NCBI RefSeq assembly: GCF_022179545.1
Contig: NZ_AP025518.1
Span: 6,262,001-6,326,000 of the forward strand
Source of the DNA: Mycolicibacterium fortuitum subsp. fortuitum
GTDB lineage: Bacteria; Actinomycetota; Actinomycetes; Mycobacteriales; Mycobacteriaceae
Direction of reading: 5' to 3'
Length of the DNA stretch: 64,000 nucleotides
Shown here one piece after another: positions 52,693 through 62,485 of this stretch. Numbering within the stretch: the first letter of the stretch is position 1; each line of letters starts with the position of its first letter. The notes below the pieces were generated by a model. That model did not search any database, was not told the origin of the DNA, and saw only the letters and a list, made by a program, of their open reading frames with translations. The position numbers were made by a program, and so were the translations under genes.

Positions 52693-53556
52693 ATGACGTG
52701 CCCGTACTGCGGATCACCGCTCGGCGACTCCGACACCTGTAGCCGCTGCGGGCAGGTCAACTCCAGATCCACCGGCTGGCGGCCGGACCCGACGGCCCGC
52801 CACGAGGGCCGCTATTTCGTCACCGGCCATCCGACCAACCGGGTACGCGACGGCAGAACCGCCTCGAACGACCCGGACGGTGGGCGGATGCTGCCCGACT
52901 ACCTCGAGCTGAAGACGTCAGGAATTCGTGCCACCTGGCTGGGGACCACAGCCGCGGCAGCCATCATCGTGATGGCTGCCGCAGTGGTCTGGGTCCTGCT
53001 GGTCGCAGGCCGTCGACCGCCACCTCCGCCCGAAGCCGGATACCTTGCCGCGCTGAAGGATGCGGGGCTCAGCGATCAGTTCAATTCCGAGGCCAACGCC
53101 GTCGCGCATGGCCGGCAGGTGTGCCGCCATCTGGAGGACGGCGAACCCCAGCAGGGCCTGCTCGCCGACAAGCTCGCCGTCGACGCCTTCTGCCCGAATT
53201 TCTCCCAAGGCTTCCACATCCTCGAAAAGGCCAAGGTGACAGGAACTTTCGTTCTCACGGACAATTCCGGGGCGGAGGGAATCGTCTCCGACGGAACAAA
53301 GTGCCAGGGTGCAAACGGGTATGCCGACGTCAATGCCGGCACACCCGTCACCGTCAAGAACGGCAAGGGAGAGGTCCTGGCGGCCACCACCCTGGGTCCG
53401 GGCAAGAGCGGCAACGCCAACTGCACGTTCACCTTCACCGTGGCGCTCACAGAAGGGCAGGATCGCTATGTGCTCTCGGTGGGACGGCGTGGTGAGTTCA
53501 GCTACAGCTTCGAACAGCTTGTCGCCAAAGGGATTCTGATGCAGCTCGGTCAGTGA
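52693..53556 (+). CDS. Zinc-ribbon membrane protein with DUF732 domain
   Basis: A 287-residue protein. An N-terminal zinc ribbon (C-P-Y-C-G and C-S-R-C-G, residues 3-20) faces the cytoplasm, a membrane helix lies at about 80-105, and the outer part carries a DUF732 region (A-G-Y-L-A-A-L-K-D-A-G-L-S, then H-G-R-Q-V-C-R-H-L). DUF732 domains are usual in secreted mycobacterial proteins; the link with a zinc ribbon is uncommon. The ATG at 52693 is chosen; upstream sequence in frame has no start. Function unknown. Confidence 0.82.
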   Translation: MTCPYCGSPLGDSDTCSRCGQVNSRSTGWRPDPTARHEGRYFVTGHPTNRVRDGRTASNDPDGGRMLPDYLELKTSGIRATWLGTTAAAAIIVMAAAVVWVLLVAGRRPPPPPEAGYLAALKDAGLSDQFNSEANAVAHGRQVCRHLEDGEPQQGLLADKLAVDAFCPNFSQGFHILEKAKVTGTFVLTDNSGAEGIVSDGTKCQGANGYADVNAGTPVTVKNGKGEVLAATTLGPGKSGNANCTFTFTVALTEGQDRYVLSVGRRGEFSYSFEQLVAKGILMQLGQ

Positions 53557-53803
53557 TGTTTGCGTAATCAAGTTTGCCGGAATTGCGCTCCGCCGCGCAG
53601 TTCTGGCCACCGACGCCGGTTCCATATCATGGTGGGCGCCGTCGATCGGAAACGATGCGGTCACGAGTACGGCTCACTCATGTGTCAACCCCGCAACCAT
53701 CTGAGTACTTGTGTAGACGCCGATTTCGGGTAGCTCTACGGTTGCGCTCGACACAATTTTCATCGATGTAATTTTCCGAACCACAAAAGGGAGTCGCGTC
53801 GGG

Positions 53804-54274
53804 ATGACCACCTTTGCCAACATCACCGCCAAAGCTGCTGTCGGCGCTGGACTTTGCCTGACAGCAGCGGCAGCCGTGATTGCCCTGAGCCCACACGCGG
53901 CAGCGCTGCCGCTCAAGACCGGCGGATACAAGTGCGTCGACGGGGCCGCGGCACCCGGTATGCCGTGCGCCGCTCCCGCAGTGGAAGCCGCCGGGATTGC
54001 TCCCGTAGCTGCGCCCGCGGCCGTTCCCCCGGTGCCGCTGGCACCGCCACCGGTTCCACTGGCACCGCCACCGATCGTTCCGCCCGTACCCCTGGCGCCC
54101 CCACCGGTACCGGTGGTACCCGCGGCCGCGCCGGTCCCTGCAGCACCAGCACCCATCGCTGCGCCGGTGGCGGTAGCGGCAGGCGCCCCGTCCGGCAAGG
54201 GTGTGCCGACCGTCTCCCCGGGAGGTGGCCCGGTGGCCGGCACGCCGACACTGCCCGGTCCGGCCGACGGCTGA
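53804..54274 (+). CDS. Secreted Pro/Ala-rich protein
   Basis: A 156-residue secreted protein. A Sec signal peptide (residues 1-35, ending P-H-A-A-A) is followed by a short segment with two Cys (Y-K-C-V-D and M-P-C-A-A) and a long Pro/Ala/Val-rich tail with repeats of V-P-L-A-P-P-P. It resembles other cell-wall or surface proteins of mycobacteria but has no recognised domain. A strong terminator follows. Confidence 0.8.
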   Translation: MTTFANITAKAAVGAGLCLTAAAAVIALSPHAAALPLKTGGYKCVDGAAAPGMPCAAPAVEAAGIAPVAAPAAVPPVPLAPPPVPLAPPPIVPPVPLAPPPVPVVPAAAPVPAAPAPIAAPVAVAAGAPSGKGVPTVSPGGGPVAGTPTLPGPADG

Positions 54275-54291
54275 TCCATCCCTCTGGCCCC

Positions 54292-54333
54292 ACAAAAGAG
54301 GCGCCTGGCCCGCTGGCCAGGCGCCTCTCTTGT
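54292..54333. terminator. Strong bidirectional stem-loop terminator
   Basis: A perfect 14-bp stem (54297-54310 with 54315-54328; arms AGAGGCGCCTGGCC and its complement) and a 4-base loop lies between the Pro/Ala-rich gene and the convergent L,D-transpeptidase gene, with A-rich and T-containing flanks. It would serve both genes. Confidence 0.85.
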
Positions 54334-54395
54334 GCGTCTGCTCGTGCGTGGTCGAGCGCGCAGTTGGTTGTTGCCCTGCCGGACAGCAGGATTGG

Positions 54396-55205
54396 CTACT
54401 CCTGAACGATCACCGGATCGCCGACGCGGACGGTGTTGAAGTACCACTCGGCGGCAGCCGGGATCAGGCTGATACAGCCGTGGCTGGTGTTGTCCAGACC
54501 CATCGACGGCACAGCCCACGGCGCTGAATGCACGAACAGACCGCGATGGGTGAAGCGGACGGCGTAGTCGACGTCGAGCAGGTAGCCGTCAGGCGCATCG
54601 ACGGGTATGCCGACACTGCTCGAATCCATCTTCACGGTGCGGTCTTTCCCCAGAACGGTGTAGGTGCCGACCGGGGTCGGGTATTCCGGACGCCCGAGGG
54701 AGGCCAGCAGCACACCCGCTTCACCGGCGTGCGGCAGATGATGCGGAGCCGGCAGAGGGACCGGCGGCTCTTCACCGATTCCGTCGATCGTCACGGTGAA
54801 CGTATGCTCAGAGATGTCCGCGACCCCGATAACCGCTGGGCCGGTTTGGAATTCGGTTCGCATCCCGCCGACCGACAGCATCACGGTGCTGTGTGCCGGC
54901 CAGAACTCATCCGGCTTCCAGGACACCACGTTGGCCTCGAGCCACTCATAGGTGCCCGTGCGCGCCGGTGTCGACTTGAGCCCCAGGGCACGTTCGACAG
55001 CCGGCCGGTTGGTGATCGCGTTCTTGAACGTGACCACCACCGGATGCCCGACACCCACGACGGCACCCTCGGCGGGCGCGATCGATTCGATGGTCGACGT
55101 CAGCGGAAGACTCACCGCCGCCGTGTCGATGCTGTTGGTACCGCCGGAGAAGTAGGTCATGGCGACCACGACCGACACGAGAACACCCTGAACAACCGCG
55201 CGCAT
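54396..55205 (-). CDS. ldtA: L,D-transpeptidase, LdtMt1 type
   Basis: A 269-residue exported transpeptidase. An N-terminal membrane/signal segment (about residues 5-25) precedes an Ig-like domain (P-A-E-G-A-V-V-G-V-G-H-P-V-V-V-T-F near residue 45) and the YkuD catalytic domain (about 125-268). The active Cys is in S-H-G-C near residue 244, with the H-S-A-P-W segment before it. It resembles M. tuberculosis LdtMt1 (Rv0116c) closely, as I recall it. It forms 3-3 peptidoglycan cross-links and is inhibited by carbapenems. The ATG at 55205 is used. Confidence 0.93.
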   Translation of the reverse strand: MRAVVQGVLVSVVVAMTYFSGGTNSIDTAAVSLPLTSTIESIAPAEGAVVGVGHPVVVTFKNAITNRPAVERALGLKSTPARTGTYEWLEANVVSWKPDEFWPAHSTVMLSVGGMRTEFQTGPAVIGVADISEHTFTVTIDGIGEEPPVPLPAPHHLPHAGEAGVLLASLGRPEYPTPVGTYTVLGKDRTVKMDSSSVGIPVDAPDGYLLDVDYAVRFTHRGLFVHSAPWAVPSMGLDNTSHGCISLIPAAAEWYFNTVRVGDPVIVQE

Positions 55206-55364
55206 CAAACCGATCTCTCTGCGATGCCCCCATGATCTTGAACGATGTCATGGTATTGGTCCGCGGCGGTCCGAATGTGTAGGCACACGTAGACAATTCG
55301 GTCAAGCGTTCGTCACGTTTCGGCCACGGCGCCCGGATGCTCGGACGCGTCCTACGCTGGAGTC

Positions 55365-56102
55365 GTGGACCTGGGATTGTCCGGCAAGGCCTTCGTGGTC
55401 ACCGGCGGCAGCGACGGCCTCGGTTATGCATCTGCACGCGAACTGCTTCGCGAAGGTGCCGCCGTCACCGTGTCATCACGCTCGCAGACCAAGGTCGCCG
55501 ACGCGGTGCATCGCCTGGGGGCCGAATGGCCCGGCGCGGCCGAGGGCGTGGCCGCCGACAACGGCGACCCGGCAGCGGCCGAGCAGATCGTGGCATCGGC
55601 GCTCACGCGGTGGGGCAAGCTGGACGGACTGGTGATCAGCGTCGGCGGACCACCGACCTCGACGGCACTGGGCGCATCCGACGACGACTGGGAGAGTTCG
55701 TTCAAATCGGTTTTTCTCGGAGCGATCCGGTTGATCCGCGCTGCGGCGCCTGTGCTGCCGGAGGGCGGCGCGGTGATCCTTGTGCTGTCGACGTCCGCGA
55801 AATCCCCGCTGACCGGATTGGGCCTCTCCAACGGGTTGCGGCCGGGACTGGCCATGGCGGCCAAAGACATCGCCGACGAACTGGGCCCGCGGGGCGTGCG
55901 CGTGGTCAGTCTGATGCCGGGTCTGTTCAACACCGCACGAGGAGCCGGTGCCGCCGACCGGGAGCTCGGCAACATCCCGCTGCGGCGGATCGGTGAGCCG
56001 GCCGAATTCGGCCGGGCCGTGGCATTCCTGGCGTCGCCCGCGGCGTCTTACATCACCGGCTGCGCCATCGCGATCGATGGTGGGGCACTGCGCGCGCTGT
56101 GA
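55365..56102 (+). CDS. Short-chain dehydrogenase/reductase
   Basis: A 245-residue SDR with T-G-G-S-D-G-L-G near residue 13 and a V-G-G-P-P segment where classical members have N-N-A-G. The catalytic Tyr region reads S-N-G-L-R-P-G-L-A, so the usual Y-x-x-x-K is not seen and activity may differ. The C-terminus is I-T-G-C-A-I-A-I-D-G-G. The GTG at 55365 is the start. It is divergent from the transpeptidase gene. Confidence 0.85.
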   Translation: MDLGLSGKAFVVTGGSDGLGYASARELLREGAAVTVSSRSQTKVADAVHRLGAEWPGAAEGVAADNGDPAAAEQIVASALTRWGKLDGLVISVGGPPTSTALGASDDDWESSFKSVFLGAIRLIRAAAPVLPEGGAVILVLSTSAKSPLTGLGLSNGLRPGLAMAAKDIADELGPRGVRVVSLMPGLFNTARGAGAADRELGNIPLRRIGEPAEFGRAVAFLASPAASYITGCAIAIDGGALRAL

Positions 56103-56123
56103 CCTGCGCGGAGCGAGTCGGCG

Positions 56124-56390
56124 TCAGTCGCCGATGACCTCGCCGCGGGCCGCGTTCAACGTGAGGACGCGGGCGCAGGACAACGGTGTCACCAACGAGT
56201 TGGTCCTCAGCCCGGAGTGCGACGGACGCTGGGATTCCAGATCGAGCGCGTCGGCCTCTTCATCGAGCCGATAAGATGACGGATGCCTGCGCTTGGCCGC
56301 GGCGAGCTCACGGGAGTACCGCTGCGACGAACACCAGAGCGGGTGCGTCGCCAGCTCGATGACAGTCGAGCCGGCAGCATTTGTCGCCAT
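56124..56390 (-). CDS. Small hypothetical protein
   Basis: An 88-residue reading frame whose ATG at 56390 has GGAGGT eight bases upstream. The sequence has no recognised domain, signal or membrane segment, and is moderately basic. It converges on the SDR gene. It may be a real small gene, but only the ribosome site supports it. Confidence 0.5.
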   Translation of the reverse strand: MATNAAGSTVIELATHPLWCSSQRYSRELAAAKRRHPSSYRLDEEADALDLESQRPSHSGLRTNSLVTPLSCARVLTLNAARGEVIGD

Positions 56391-57169
56391 GTTCAATGAC
56401 CTCCAGCAGAGCTTCACGACACTTCTGTCAGTGCCAAGCGTGCTCGGCCAAGCTGAGACAGTGCATCGAGTTGGCCGTGGACTCCTTAAGGATCCCTCTT
56501 AAACGTCTTTTACACATCCAAAGAGCTTGAACAGAGACGTAATTCACATTCCTGAATTTGACATTGTTTGCTGTGGCTGTTCCCGCAAGTCAAAGTGCGT
56601 CACGGTGACGCAATGACCCCGCGTGGAGGCACGACCGCCCGGACATCACATGGCGCCGCCGGCGGCCACGGACCGCTCCCGTCGACCGATTCTGACCTCG
56701 AACCACCTTCGAGTGCAGCAGAATCCACCTATTGCCACAGTCGTCGTCGCGCCCGAGCGGGCGCCGACCGGGAGCGCTGCGCCGGCGCGTTGCGACAGCC
56801 GGCCGGTAACCGGCGTGCGGTTTGCCGTATATACAGCGGCCCGTCGAGTACCGCCGACGACCAGTCCGCCGACCGGCGGCACCACCGCTCTGATCGTTTT
56901 CTCAGGAGTTTCGTCGTCGCCCTCGCGGGACCCAGCTACCGGATTCATCCGGTGTCGCCAACCGCTCGCCGGGACCGTCGGGGAGAATCAACCCACTTTC
57001 TTACTTTCGCAAGAAACCGCATGTAGGGCGGCGCACAAATTAAGGAAGTGCGCCAGCGAACGCGCCGCGGTTAGCCCCGTCGATGCAGAATCGTTACCTA
57101 TCCTTTAACCTGCCCCGTGGCCGAGCCCCTTCTAGAACGTCAATAAGCTCGGTGAAGGGTGGTACGGCT
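56391..57169. other. Gene-free leader of the sensor-GTPase operon
   Basis: About 780 bp with only weak open frames. It begins with an AT-rich patch (56490-56580). A perfect 17-bp palindrome TGCGTCAC-G-GTGACGCA lies at 56596-56612. It presumably carries the promoter of the sensor operon; no tRNA or small RNA can be recognised by eye. Confidence 0.55.
56596..56612. promoter_or_regulatory. 17-bp perfect palindrome
   Basis: TGCGTCACGGTGACGCA has 8-bp arms around a single G. It is the most symmetrical site in the leader upstream of the sensor kinase gene, 558 bp before its GTG. The binding protein is unknown. Confidence 0.45.
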
Positions 57170-59782
57170 GTGGATGCACATGATCCGGGCGTCGGAGAAC
57201 ATGCGCGTCCGACCGTGAATCGGGTATCCCGCGCGTCGATCGAGAGCTGGCCGCTGCGGTGGAAGGTCGCCGCGACGCTGGTGCTGCCGATCATGCTCGC
57301 GGCGACGTTCGGCGCGGTCCGTATCTACAACGAACTGTCGGCGGCTTCACGGCTGAACCTCGCTTCCGACAACGCCGTGATCGTGGTGCCCGCGGTGGAG
57401 CTGGTCGACCGTGTAGATGCGCTGGCCTACGCCGCCGCCACGGGATCGCCCATCGACGAACCGCTCGCCCGATTCGACGAGAGCGCCAAGGCCCTGAACT
57501 CGCTGGTCAAATCCGCCGAGTTCGACTCGAGCGTCGCTGCCGGGCTGACGACGGCCTCCTCCACCGCCAAGACGCTGCGCGACGACATCACAGCGGGACC
57601 GTTACCCCAGCGGGTGATCGCCGACCGGGCCCAGAACGTGGCCTCCGGTGTCGTGTCCGCCATCGCGGCCACCACCGCGACCGTGGACGACCGCACCGTG
57701 CGCCCACTGGCCGACCAGCTTGTGGACGCTCTGGCCGGGCAACGCGCATTGACGACGCAGCGGATACTGATCGCCGCGCCCGATTTCGCCGATTCCGATG
57801 AGCTGCGCACCGAGGTCGCAGACGCGGCTGGCGCAGAAGCAGCCGCGATCGATCGGCTCAACCGGCTGACGACCACCGACGAGGCCACGGCGCTGTCCAA
57901 GGAATCCGACGTTCGTCGCGCCACCTACACCCGGCCGTCCGACGACAGTGTGCGCGCGCCCGCGTTCACCGACGCGATGCGGGCCAGTGTCGAGGGCTAC
58001 CGCGCGATGACCCAGGACCTGTCCACCGACCTCGACGGCACGTTGCACCATCGCGCCAACGCCCTGCGGTCCGATGCCCTGCGTGACACCGCGATCATCC
58101 TCGGTGCGGTGCTGGCCGCTCTCGTCTTCGCGCTCGCCGTCGGCCGCTCGCTCATCCGGTCGATCGGCCGCCTGCGCGAAGACGCGCTGCAGGTCGCGCA
58201 AGTCGAGCTGCCCGAGGAGATCGAACGCCTCAGCAAGGGCGGCGGCATCCCGGAGATCGAGCCTCTGCCGTTCCGCACCAATGAAGAGGTCGGTCAGCTT
58301 GCCCGCGCGATCGACGACATCCACTCCCAGGCTGTCCGTCTGGCCGGCGAGCACGGTGTCCGCCTGCAGATCGGCGACATGTTCGAAACGCTGTCCCGGC
58401 GCAGCCGCTCACTGGTCGAAGAGCAGCTGGCCCTCATCGAGACACTGGAGCTCGACGAGGAGGACCCGGTCCGGCTCGATCACCTCTTCCGCCTGGATCA
58501 CCTCGCGACGCGCATGCGCCGCAACGGTGACAATCTCCTCGTTCTGGCCGACACCGTGGAACGGCACCGGGTCACCGCACCCGTCGCGCTCCCCGACATG
58601 CTGCGGGCCGCCATGTCAGAGGTGGAGGAATACCGGCGGGTGCAGGTCGGGCACCTGGCCGACGTCTCGATCGCCGGCTCCGCCGCAGGCGACATCGGCC
58701 ACCTGATCGCCGAACTGCTCGACAACGCGCTGCGCTACTCGCCGCCCGACTCGCCGGTGCTGATCACCGTGGGACGCGCGGTAGACGCCGGTCTGCTGGT
58801 CGAGGTGGCCGACCGGGGGCTCGGCATGTCCAAGGACGATCTGACAGCGGCCAACGAACGGCTCGCGCTCGGTGGCGAGGTGACCTCCGAGACCGCCAAG
58901 CGCATGGGACTCTTCGTGGTCGGCCGCTTGGCGCGCCGCCATGAGGCCACGGTGCGGTTGCGCACCACTTCAGCATTGACCGACCGGCCCGGCGTCACAG
59001 CGAGTGTGCACCTGCCCGGCACTCTGGTCGCGCCCATCGGCATGGGCGAGACACTCGACGATCTGCGCAACGGGTCGTATGCCGAATCACGGCCGCGGAC
59101 CACCGAGAACGGCCGGGATGCACTCACCTCTGCTGCCCACGCGGCCCCCGCCTCGCCGGCCCGAGCGACCTCGTGGACGGCCGAGCGCGGATCCGGTACC
59201 CCGGCCCAGACCACCGTCAACGGGCTGCCGAAACGCTCACCCGGTGCCAGTGGTGTCAACGGCTCCCCGGCTCCGGTGACCGCACCGACCGCACCGACGG
59301 CCGACACCGAATCCGACCGGCCGCAACGCGGAAATCCGCTTTCGTATTTCACTTCCGCGGCCACCACACCGGCAGAGACAGAACCTCCCGCCGCGCCGAC
59401 ACGGGCACAAGAATCGACGTGGCTGGACATCGAGTCCGAAAGCGCCCCGATCTTCGAGCGGATGACCTCGGAGTGGCTGATGGATCCGACGGCGCCCGAA
59501 TCGCGCAACCGGGAATGGTCCAGCGCCGCGGACGCCGGTTGGGCTGCCGCCGCCAAGGCTGTCGAGCAGGAACCGAAGCGGCACACCGCATCCGGCCTGC
59601 CCATTCGCGAACGCGGAGCACGCCTGGTACCCGATGAGGCAAGATCGGGGGCCCAGGCCAAGGCCAACGGGGGCAACGATCCCGCGGCCATCCGGGACAT
59701 CCTCAGCCGACAACTGGCCGGCGTACGCAGGGGCCGAGCCGAAACCGACGCAGCACACCGCCGAATCGAAGGAGATCGATGA
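57170..59782 (+). CDS. Sensor histidine kinase-like protein (Rv3365c type, conservon CvnA-like)
   Basis: An 870-residue membrane sensor. Two membrane helices (about 30-52 and 330-352) flank an extracytoplasmic sensor domain of nitrate/sulfonate-sensing type. A HAMP-like linker precedes a histidine-kinase-type ATPase domain: [15 protein letters not shown] near residue 511 and D-R-G-L-G-M-S near 548. A long disordered Pro/Ala/Thr tail (about 640-870) ends the protein. It matches M. tuberculosis Rv3365c in order and size. The GTG at 57170 is the start. It heads the operon with roadblock, DUF742 and GTPase genes. Confidence 0.92.
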   Translation: MDAHDPGVGEHARPTVNRVSRASIESWPLRWKVAATLVLPIMLAATFGAVRIYNELSAASRLNLASDNAVIVVPAVELVDRVDALAYAAATGSPIDEPLARFDESAKALNSLVKSAEFDSSVAAGLTTASSTAKTLRDDITAGPLPQRVIADRAQNVASGVVSAIAATTATVDDRTVRPLADQLVDALAGQRALTTQRILIAAPDFADSDELRTEVADAAGAEAAAIDRLNRLTTTDEATALSKESDVRRATYTRPSDDSVRAPAFTDAMRASVEGYRAMTQDLSTDLDGTLHHRANALRSDALRDTAIILGAVLAALVFALAVGRSLIRSIGRLREDALQVAQVELPEEIERLSKGGGIPEIEPLPFRTNEEVGQLARAIDDIHSQAVRLAGEHGVRLQIGDMFETLSRRSRSLVEEQLALIETLELDEEDPVRLDHLFRLDHLATRMRRNGDNLLVLADTVERHRVTAPVALPDMLRAAMSEVEEYRRVQVGHLADVSIAGSAAGDIGHLIAELLDNALRYSPPDSPVLITVGRAVDAGLLVEVADRGLGMSKDDLTAANERLALGGEVTSETAKRMGLFVVGRLARRHEATVRLRTTSALTDRPGVTASVHLPGTLVAPIGMGETLDDLRNGSYAESRPRTTENGRDALTSAAHAAPASPARATSWTAERGSGTPAQTTVNGLPKRSPGASGVNGSPAPVTAPTAPTADTESDRPQRGNPLSYFTSAATTPAETEPPAAPTRAQESTWLDIESESAPIFERMTSEWLMDPTAPESRNREWSSAADAGWAAAAKAVEQEPKRHTASGLPIRERGARLVPDEARSGAQAKANGGNDPAAIRDILSRQLAGVRRGRAETDAAHRRIEGDR

Positions 59783-60225
59783 ACACCGGCACGCAACCAC
59801 AGGATCGGTCGGCTGCGACACCGTCAGGGACCTCCGGCACCCTGGACTGGTTCGTGTCGAACTTCGTCCGCGACGTGCCCGGCGTCTCACACGCGATCCT
59901 GGTGTCGGCCGACGGGCTGCTGATGGCCTCGAACTCCCATCTTCCGGCCGACCGTGCCGAGCAGTTGGCGGCCGTGACCTCAGGCTTGGCGAGCCTTTCG
60001 ACCGGCGCCGCGCGGTTGTTCGAGGCCGGCAACGTGCGCCAGTCGATCGTCGAGATGGACGACGGCTTCCTGCTGCTGATGGGCGTCGGCAACGGCTCCT
60101 ATCTCGCCACCCTGGCATCGATCTCGTGCGACATCGGCCAGGTCGGATACGAGATGGCACTGCTCGTCGACCGGGTCGGCAAGACCGTGGAGGCGACCCC
60201 GCGCGCCACCCATGGAGCTCGATGA
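59779..60225 (+). CDS. Roadblock/LC7 domain protein (Rv3364c-like)
   Basis: A 148-residue roadblock/LC7 protein: [30 protein letters not shown], then [11 protein letters not shown]. These proteins act as GTPase-activating or scaffold partners of the GTPase in such operons. The M. tuberculosis counterpart Rv3364c is reported to bind host cathepsin G. Its ATG overlaps the kinase stop (ATGA). Confidence 0.93.
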   Translation: MNTGTQPQDRSAATPSGTSGTLDWFVSNFVRDVPGVSHAILVSADGLLMASNSHLPADRAEQLAAVTSGLASLSTGAARLFEAGNVRQSIVEMDDGFLLLMGVGNGSYLATLASISCDIGQVGYEMALLVDRVGKTVEATPRATHGAR

Positions 60226-60599
60226 CGCTCAGCATGGACAGACCCGAGCAGAAGCAGACCGCCAGCCGCGCCCGGCCGTACACACTCACCGGCGGACGCA
60301 CCCGGGCCCGGGTCGAGATTCCGATCGAAGCGCCGGTGGAGGCCCTGTTGAGCGCCGGTGAACTCGACTGTGCGCCAGGCGATATACCGGCTGTCATCGT
60401 CCGGCTCTGCGGCAGCCGGCCCTCGATCGCAGAGATCTCGGCCCACGCCGGCCTGCCCATCGGGGTGGCCCGCGTGCTGGTGAGCGATCTGGTGGACAGC
60501 GGCCACCTCCGCGTTCACTCCACCCTGACCGACCGCTCGACCGTTGCAGAACGGCGCCTACTGATCGAAAGGACCCTCAGTGGATTACGCGCACTCTGA
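60222..60599 (+). CDS. DUF742 protein (Rv3363c-like)
   Basis: A 125-residue DUF742 protein: [12 protein letters not shown] near residue 18, then [36 protein letters not shown], a winged-helix-like part. It is the third component of this conserved signalling set. ATGA overlap with the previous gene; the longer open frame is not coding. Confidence 0.92.
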   Translation: MTLSMDRPEQKQTASRARPYTLTGGRTRARVEIPIEAPVEALLSAGELDCAPGDIPAVIVRLCGSRPSIAEISAHAGLPIGVARVLVSDLVDSGHLRVHSTLTDRSTVAERRLLIERTLSGLRAL

Positions 60600-61164
60600 C
60601 TCCGGCGCCACGGTGTCGTCGACGAAGATCGTGATTGCCGGCGGCTTCGGCGTCGGCAAGACCACGTTCGTCGGCGCCGTGTCGGAGATCGTGCCGTTGC
60701 GCACCGAGGCCCTCGTCACGAACGCCTCGCAGGGCCACGACGACCTCGAAGCCATCCCCGGCAAGGAAACCACCACGGTCGCCATGGATTTCGGCCGGAT
60801 CACCATCGCCGAGGACCTCGTGCTGTACCTGTTCGGCACTCCGGGGCAGCGGCGGTTCTGGTTCATGTGGGACGACCTCGTGCACGGCGCGATCGGCGCG
60901 GTGGTGCTCGTCGACACCCGCAGGCTCGAGGACAGCTTCGCCGCCGTCGACTTCTTCGAAGCGCGCAGCCTGCCGTTCCTCATCGCCGTCAACGAATTCG
61001 ACGACTCCCCGACCTACAGCACCGATGAGTTACGGGAGGCGCTGTCCGTGTCGCCGAACGTACCGATCATCAACGTCGATGCCCGGGAGCGTGATTCGGC
61101 CAAGAACGCGTCGATCGCGATCACCTCGTTTGCGCTGGAACGCCTTCCGACCACGACGCCCTAG
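60580..61164 (+). CDS. Small Ras-like GTPase (Rv3362c-like, MglA/CvnD type)
   Basis: A 194-residue GTPase. G1 is G-G-F-G-V-G-K-T-T at residues 21-29; G3 reads G-T-P-G-Q; G4 is N-E-F-D. It is the effector GTPase of the sensor-roadblock-DUF742-GTPase set. The GTG at 60580 overlaps the DUF742 gene by 20 bp. No lipid-anchor motif is seen. Confidence 0.93.
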   Translation: MDYAHSDSGATVSSTKIVIAGGFGVGKTTFVGAVSEIVPLRTEALVTNASQGHDDLEAIPGKETTTVAMDFGRITIAEDLVLYLFGTPGQRRFWFMWDDLVHGAIGAVVLVDTRRLEDSFAAVDFFEARSLPFLIAVNEFDDSPTYSTDELREALSVSPNVPIINVDARERDSAKNASIAITSFALERLPTTTP

Positions 61165-61205
61165 ACCCACCGCCCGCCAGCACCACAGTCTCGAGGAACC
61201 CATCA

Positions 61206-61991
61206 ATGAACCACCAAGTACATCACTTCGACATGGGCCTCTGGCTGCTGTTCCTGGCCTACATCGTCTCGGTGACCGGCTCGGTCGTCGGCCTGGCCTG
61301 CACCCGTTGCGGTGCGACGGCAACCAACGGACGCGACCGCCTCCGCTGGCTGCTGATGGCCTCGATCGCCATCGGCGGGGTGGGCATCTGGCTGATGCAC
61401 TTCATCGCCATGCTGGGCTTCGCGATCCCCAACAGCATGGTGCGCTATCACCTCGGCTGGACGGTCGCCTCGGCCGTGATCGCGATCGCCGCGGTGTTCG
61501 TCGGTCTGATCACCATCGGCCGTACCTTCGATCTGCGGCGACTGCTCGCCGGCGGTGTCATCACCGGCCTCGCCGTCGCCACGATGCACTACACCGGGAT
61601 GTGGGCGGTCCAGATGCAGGGCACGATGACCTACGACACCACCCTTGTCGTCCTGTCTTTCGTGATCGCAGTGGTCGCCGCTACGGCCGCGCTGTGGTTC
61701 ACCCTCGTGCTCGAGTCGCGCGTCCTCCGGCTCGCCGCCGGCCTGGTCATGGGGGTTGCCGTGGTCGGAATGCACTACACCGGGATGGCGGCCGTGCGGG
61801 TCAGTGTCGATCACACGATGCCGGTTCCCGGTGGGCCCGAAGTGTTCTCGTTCCTGTTCCCGGTCTTCGTGATCGGCCTGCTCGCGCTCGTCGTGCCGAT
61901 CACCGCCGTGATGCTGGCACCTGATCGCAACGCCGAGCAGAGCGAGACCGAGGTTCGCCCGGTAGCTGCGACGGCTGGGCGGCACCGCTAG
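61206..61991 (+). CDS. MHYT-domain membrane sensor
   Basis: A 261-residue integral membrane protein with about seven helices. Two M-H-Y-T-G-M motifs and a diverged L-M-H-F-I-A-M segment are visible, as in MHYT sensor domains, which are predicted to bind copper and sense gases such as oxygen or NO. No output domain is fused. The ATG has GAGGAA upstream and lies 41 bp after the GTPase stop, so it probably belongs to the sensor operon. Confidence 0.9.
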   Translation: MNHQVHHFDMGLWLLFLAYIVSVTGSVVGLACTRCGATATNGRDRLRWLLMASIAIGGVGIWLMHFIAMLGFAIPNSMVRYHLGWTVASAVIAIAAVFVGLITIGRTFDLRRLLAGGVITGLAVATMHYTGMWAVQMQGTMTYDTTLVVLSFVIAVVAATAALWFTLVLESRVLRLAAGLVMGVAVVGMHYTGMAAVRVSVDHTMPVPGGPEVFSFLFPVFVIGLLALVVPITAVMLAPDRNAEQSETEVRPVAATAGRHR

Positions 61992-61996
61992 ACCGG

Positions 61997-62482
61997 TCAG
62001 GCCGCCAGTAGTCCGTCGATCTGGTTGATCGCCAGGGAGGCACCCTCGACCACGCCCATGTCCAGGACCTGTTGGAGCGCTTCGGCGGAGGCGTAGGTAC
62101 TCACGTAGACCGCGCGGGTGCCACCGTCATGTTCGGTGAACGTGTAGACGTTCTTCGACACCGGCATCTCGGGGTTCGGGTTGAAGTCCTCGTCGGCGAA
62201 ACCGTCGTCGAACGAGAAGCCGGCCGGTTCGTCGACAGCGGTGACCGCCCAGTACCCCGCGTACTTCTCACCCTCAGGGCCTGTCATGAAATAGGTGACG
62301 CGGCCGCCTGGGGTGAGGCTGTGGTCGACGACGGTCGCCGGGTGCGTCGGCGGTCCCCATACCTTCTCCAGCTGACGTGGGTCGGCATAGATCTGCCAGA
62401 CGCGCTGTACCGGCGCCGCGAACTCCGCGGTGATCGTCAGCGTCAGTTCGTCGAGGTCGTGTTTGACATCGGTCACGGGCAT
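61997..62482 (-). CDS. SRPBCC (AHSA1-like) protein
   Basis: A 161-residue START-like protein: V-Q-R-V-W-Q-I-Y-A-D-P-R-Q-L-E-K-V-W-G-P-P, G-G-R-V-T-Y-F-M-T-G-P-E-G-E-K and a C-terminal helix M-G-V-V-E-G-A-S-L-A-I-N-Q. The fold usually binds hydrophobic ligands. It follows the ArsR gene by 3 bp, the common ArsR-SRPBCC arrangement. Confidence 0.9.
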   Translation of the reverse strand: MPVTDVKHDLDELTLTITAEFAAPVQRVWQIYADPRQLEKVWGPPTHPATVVDHSLTPGGRVTYFMTGPEGEKYAGYWAVTAVDEPAGFSFDDGFADEDFNPNPEMPVSKNVYTFTEHDGGTRAVYVSTYASAEALQQVLDMGVVEGASLAINQIDGLLAA

Positions 62483-62485
62483 GGG

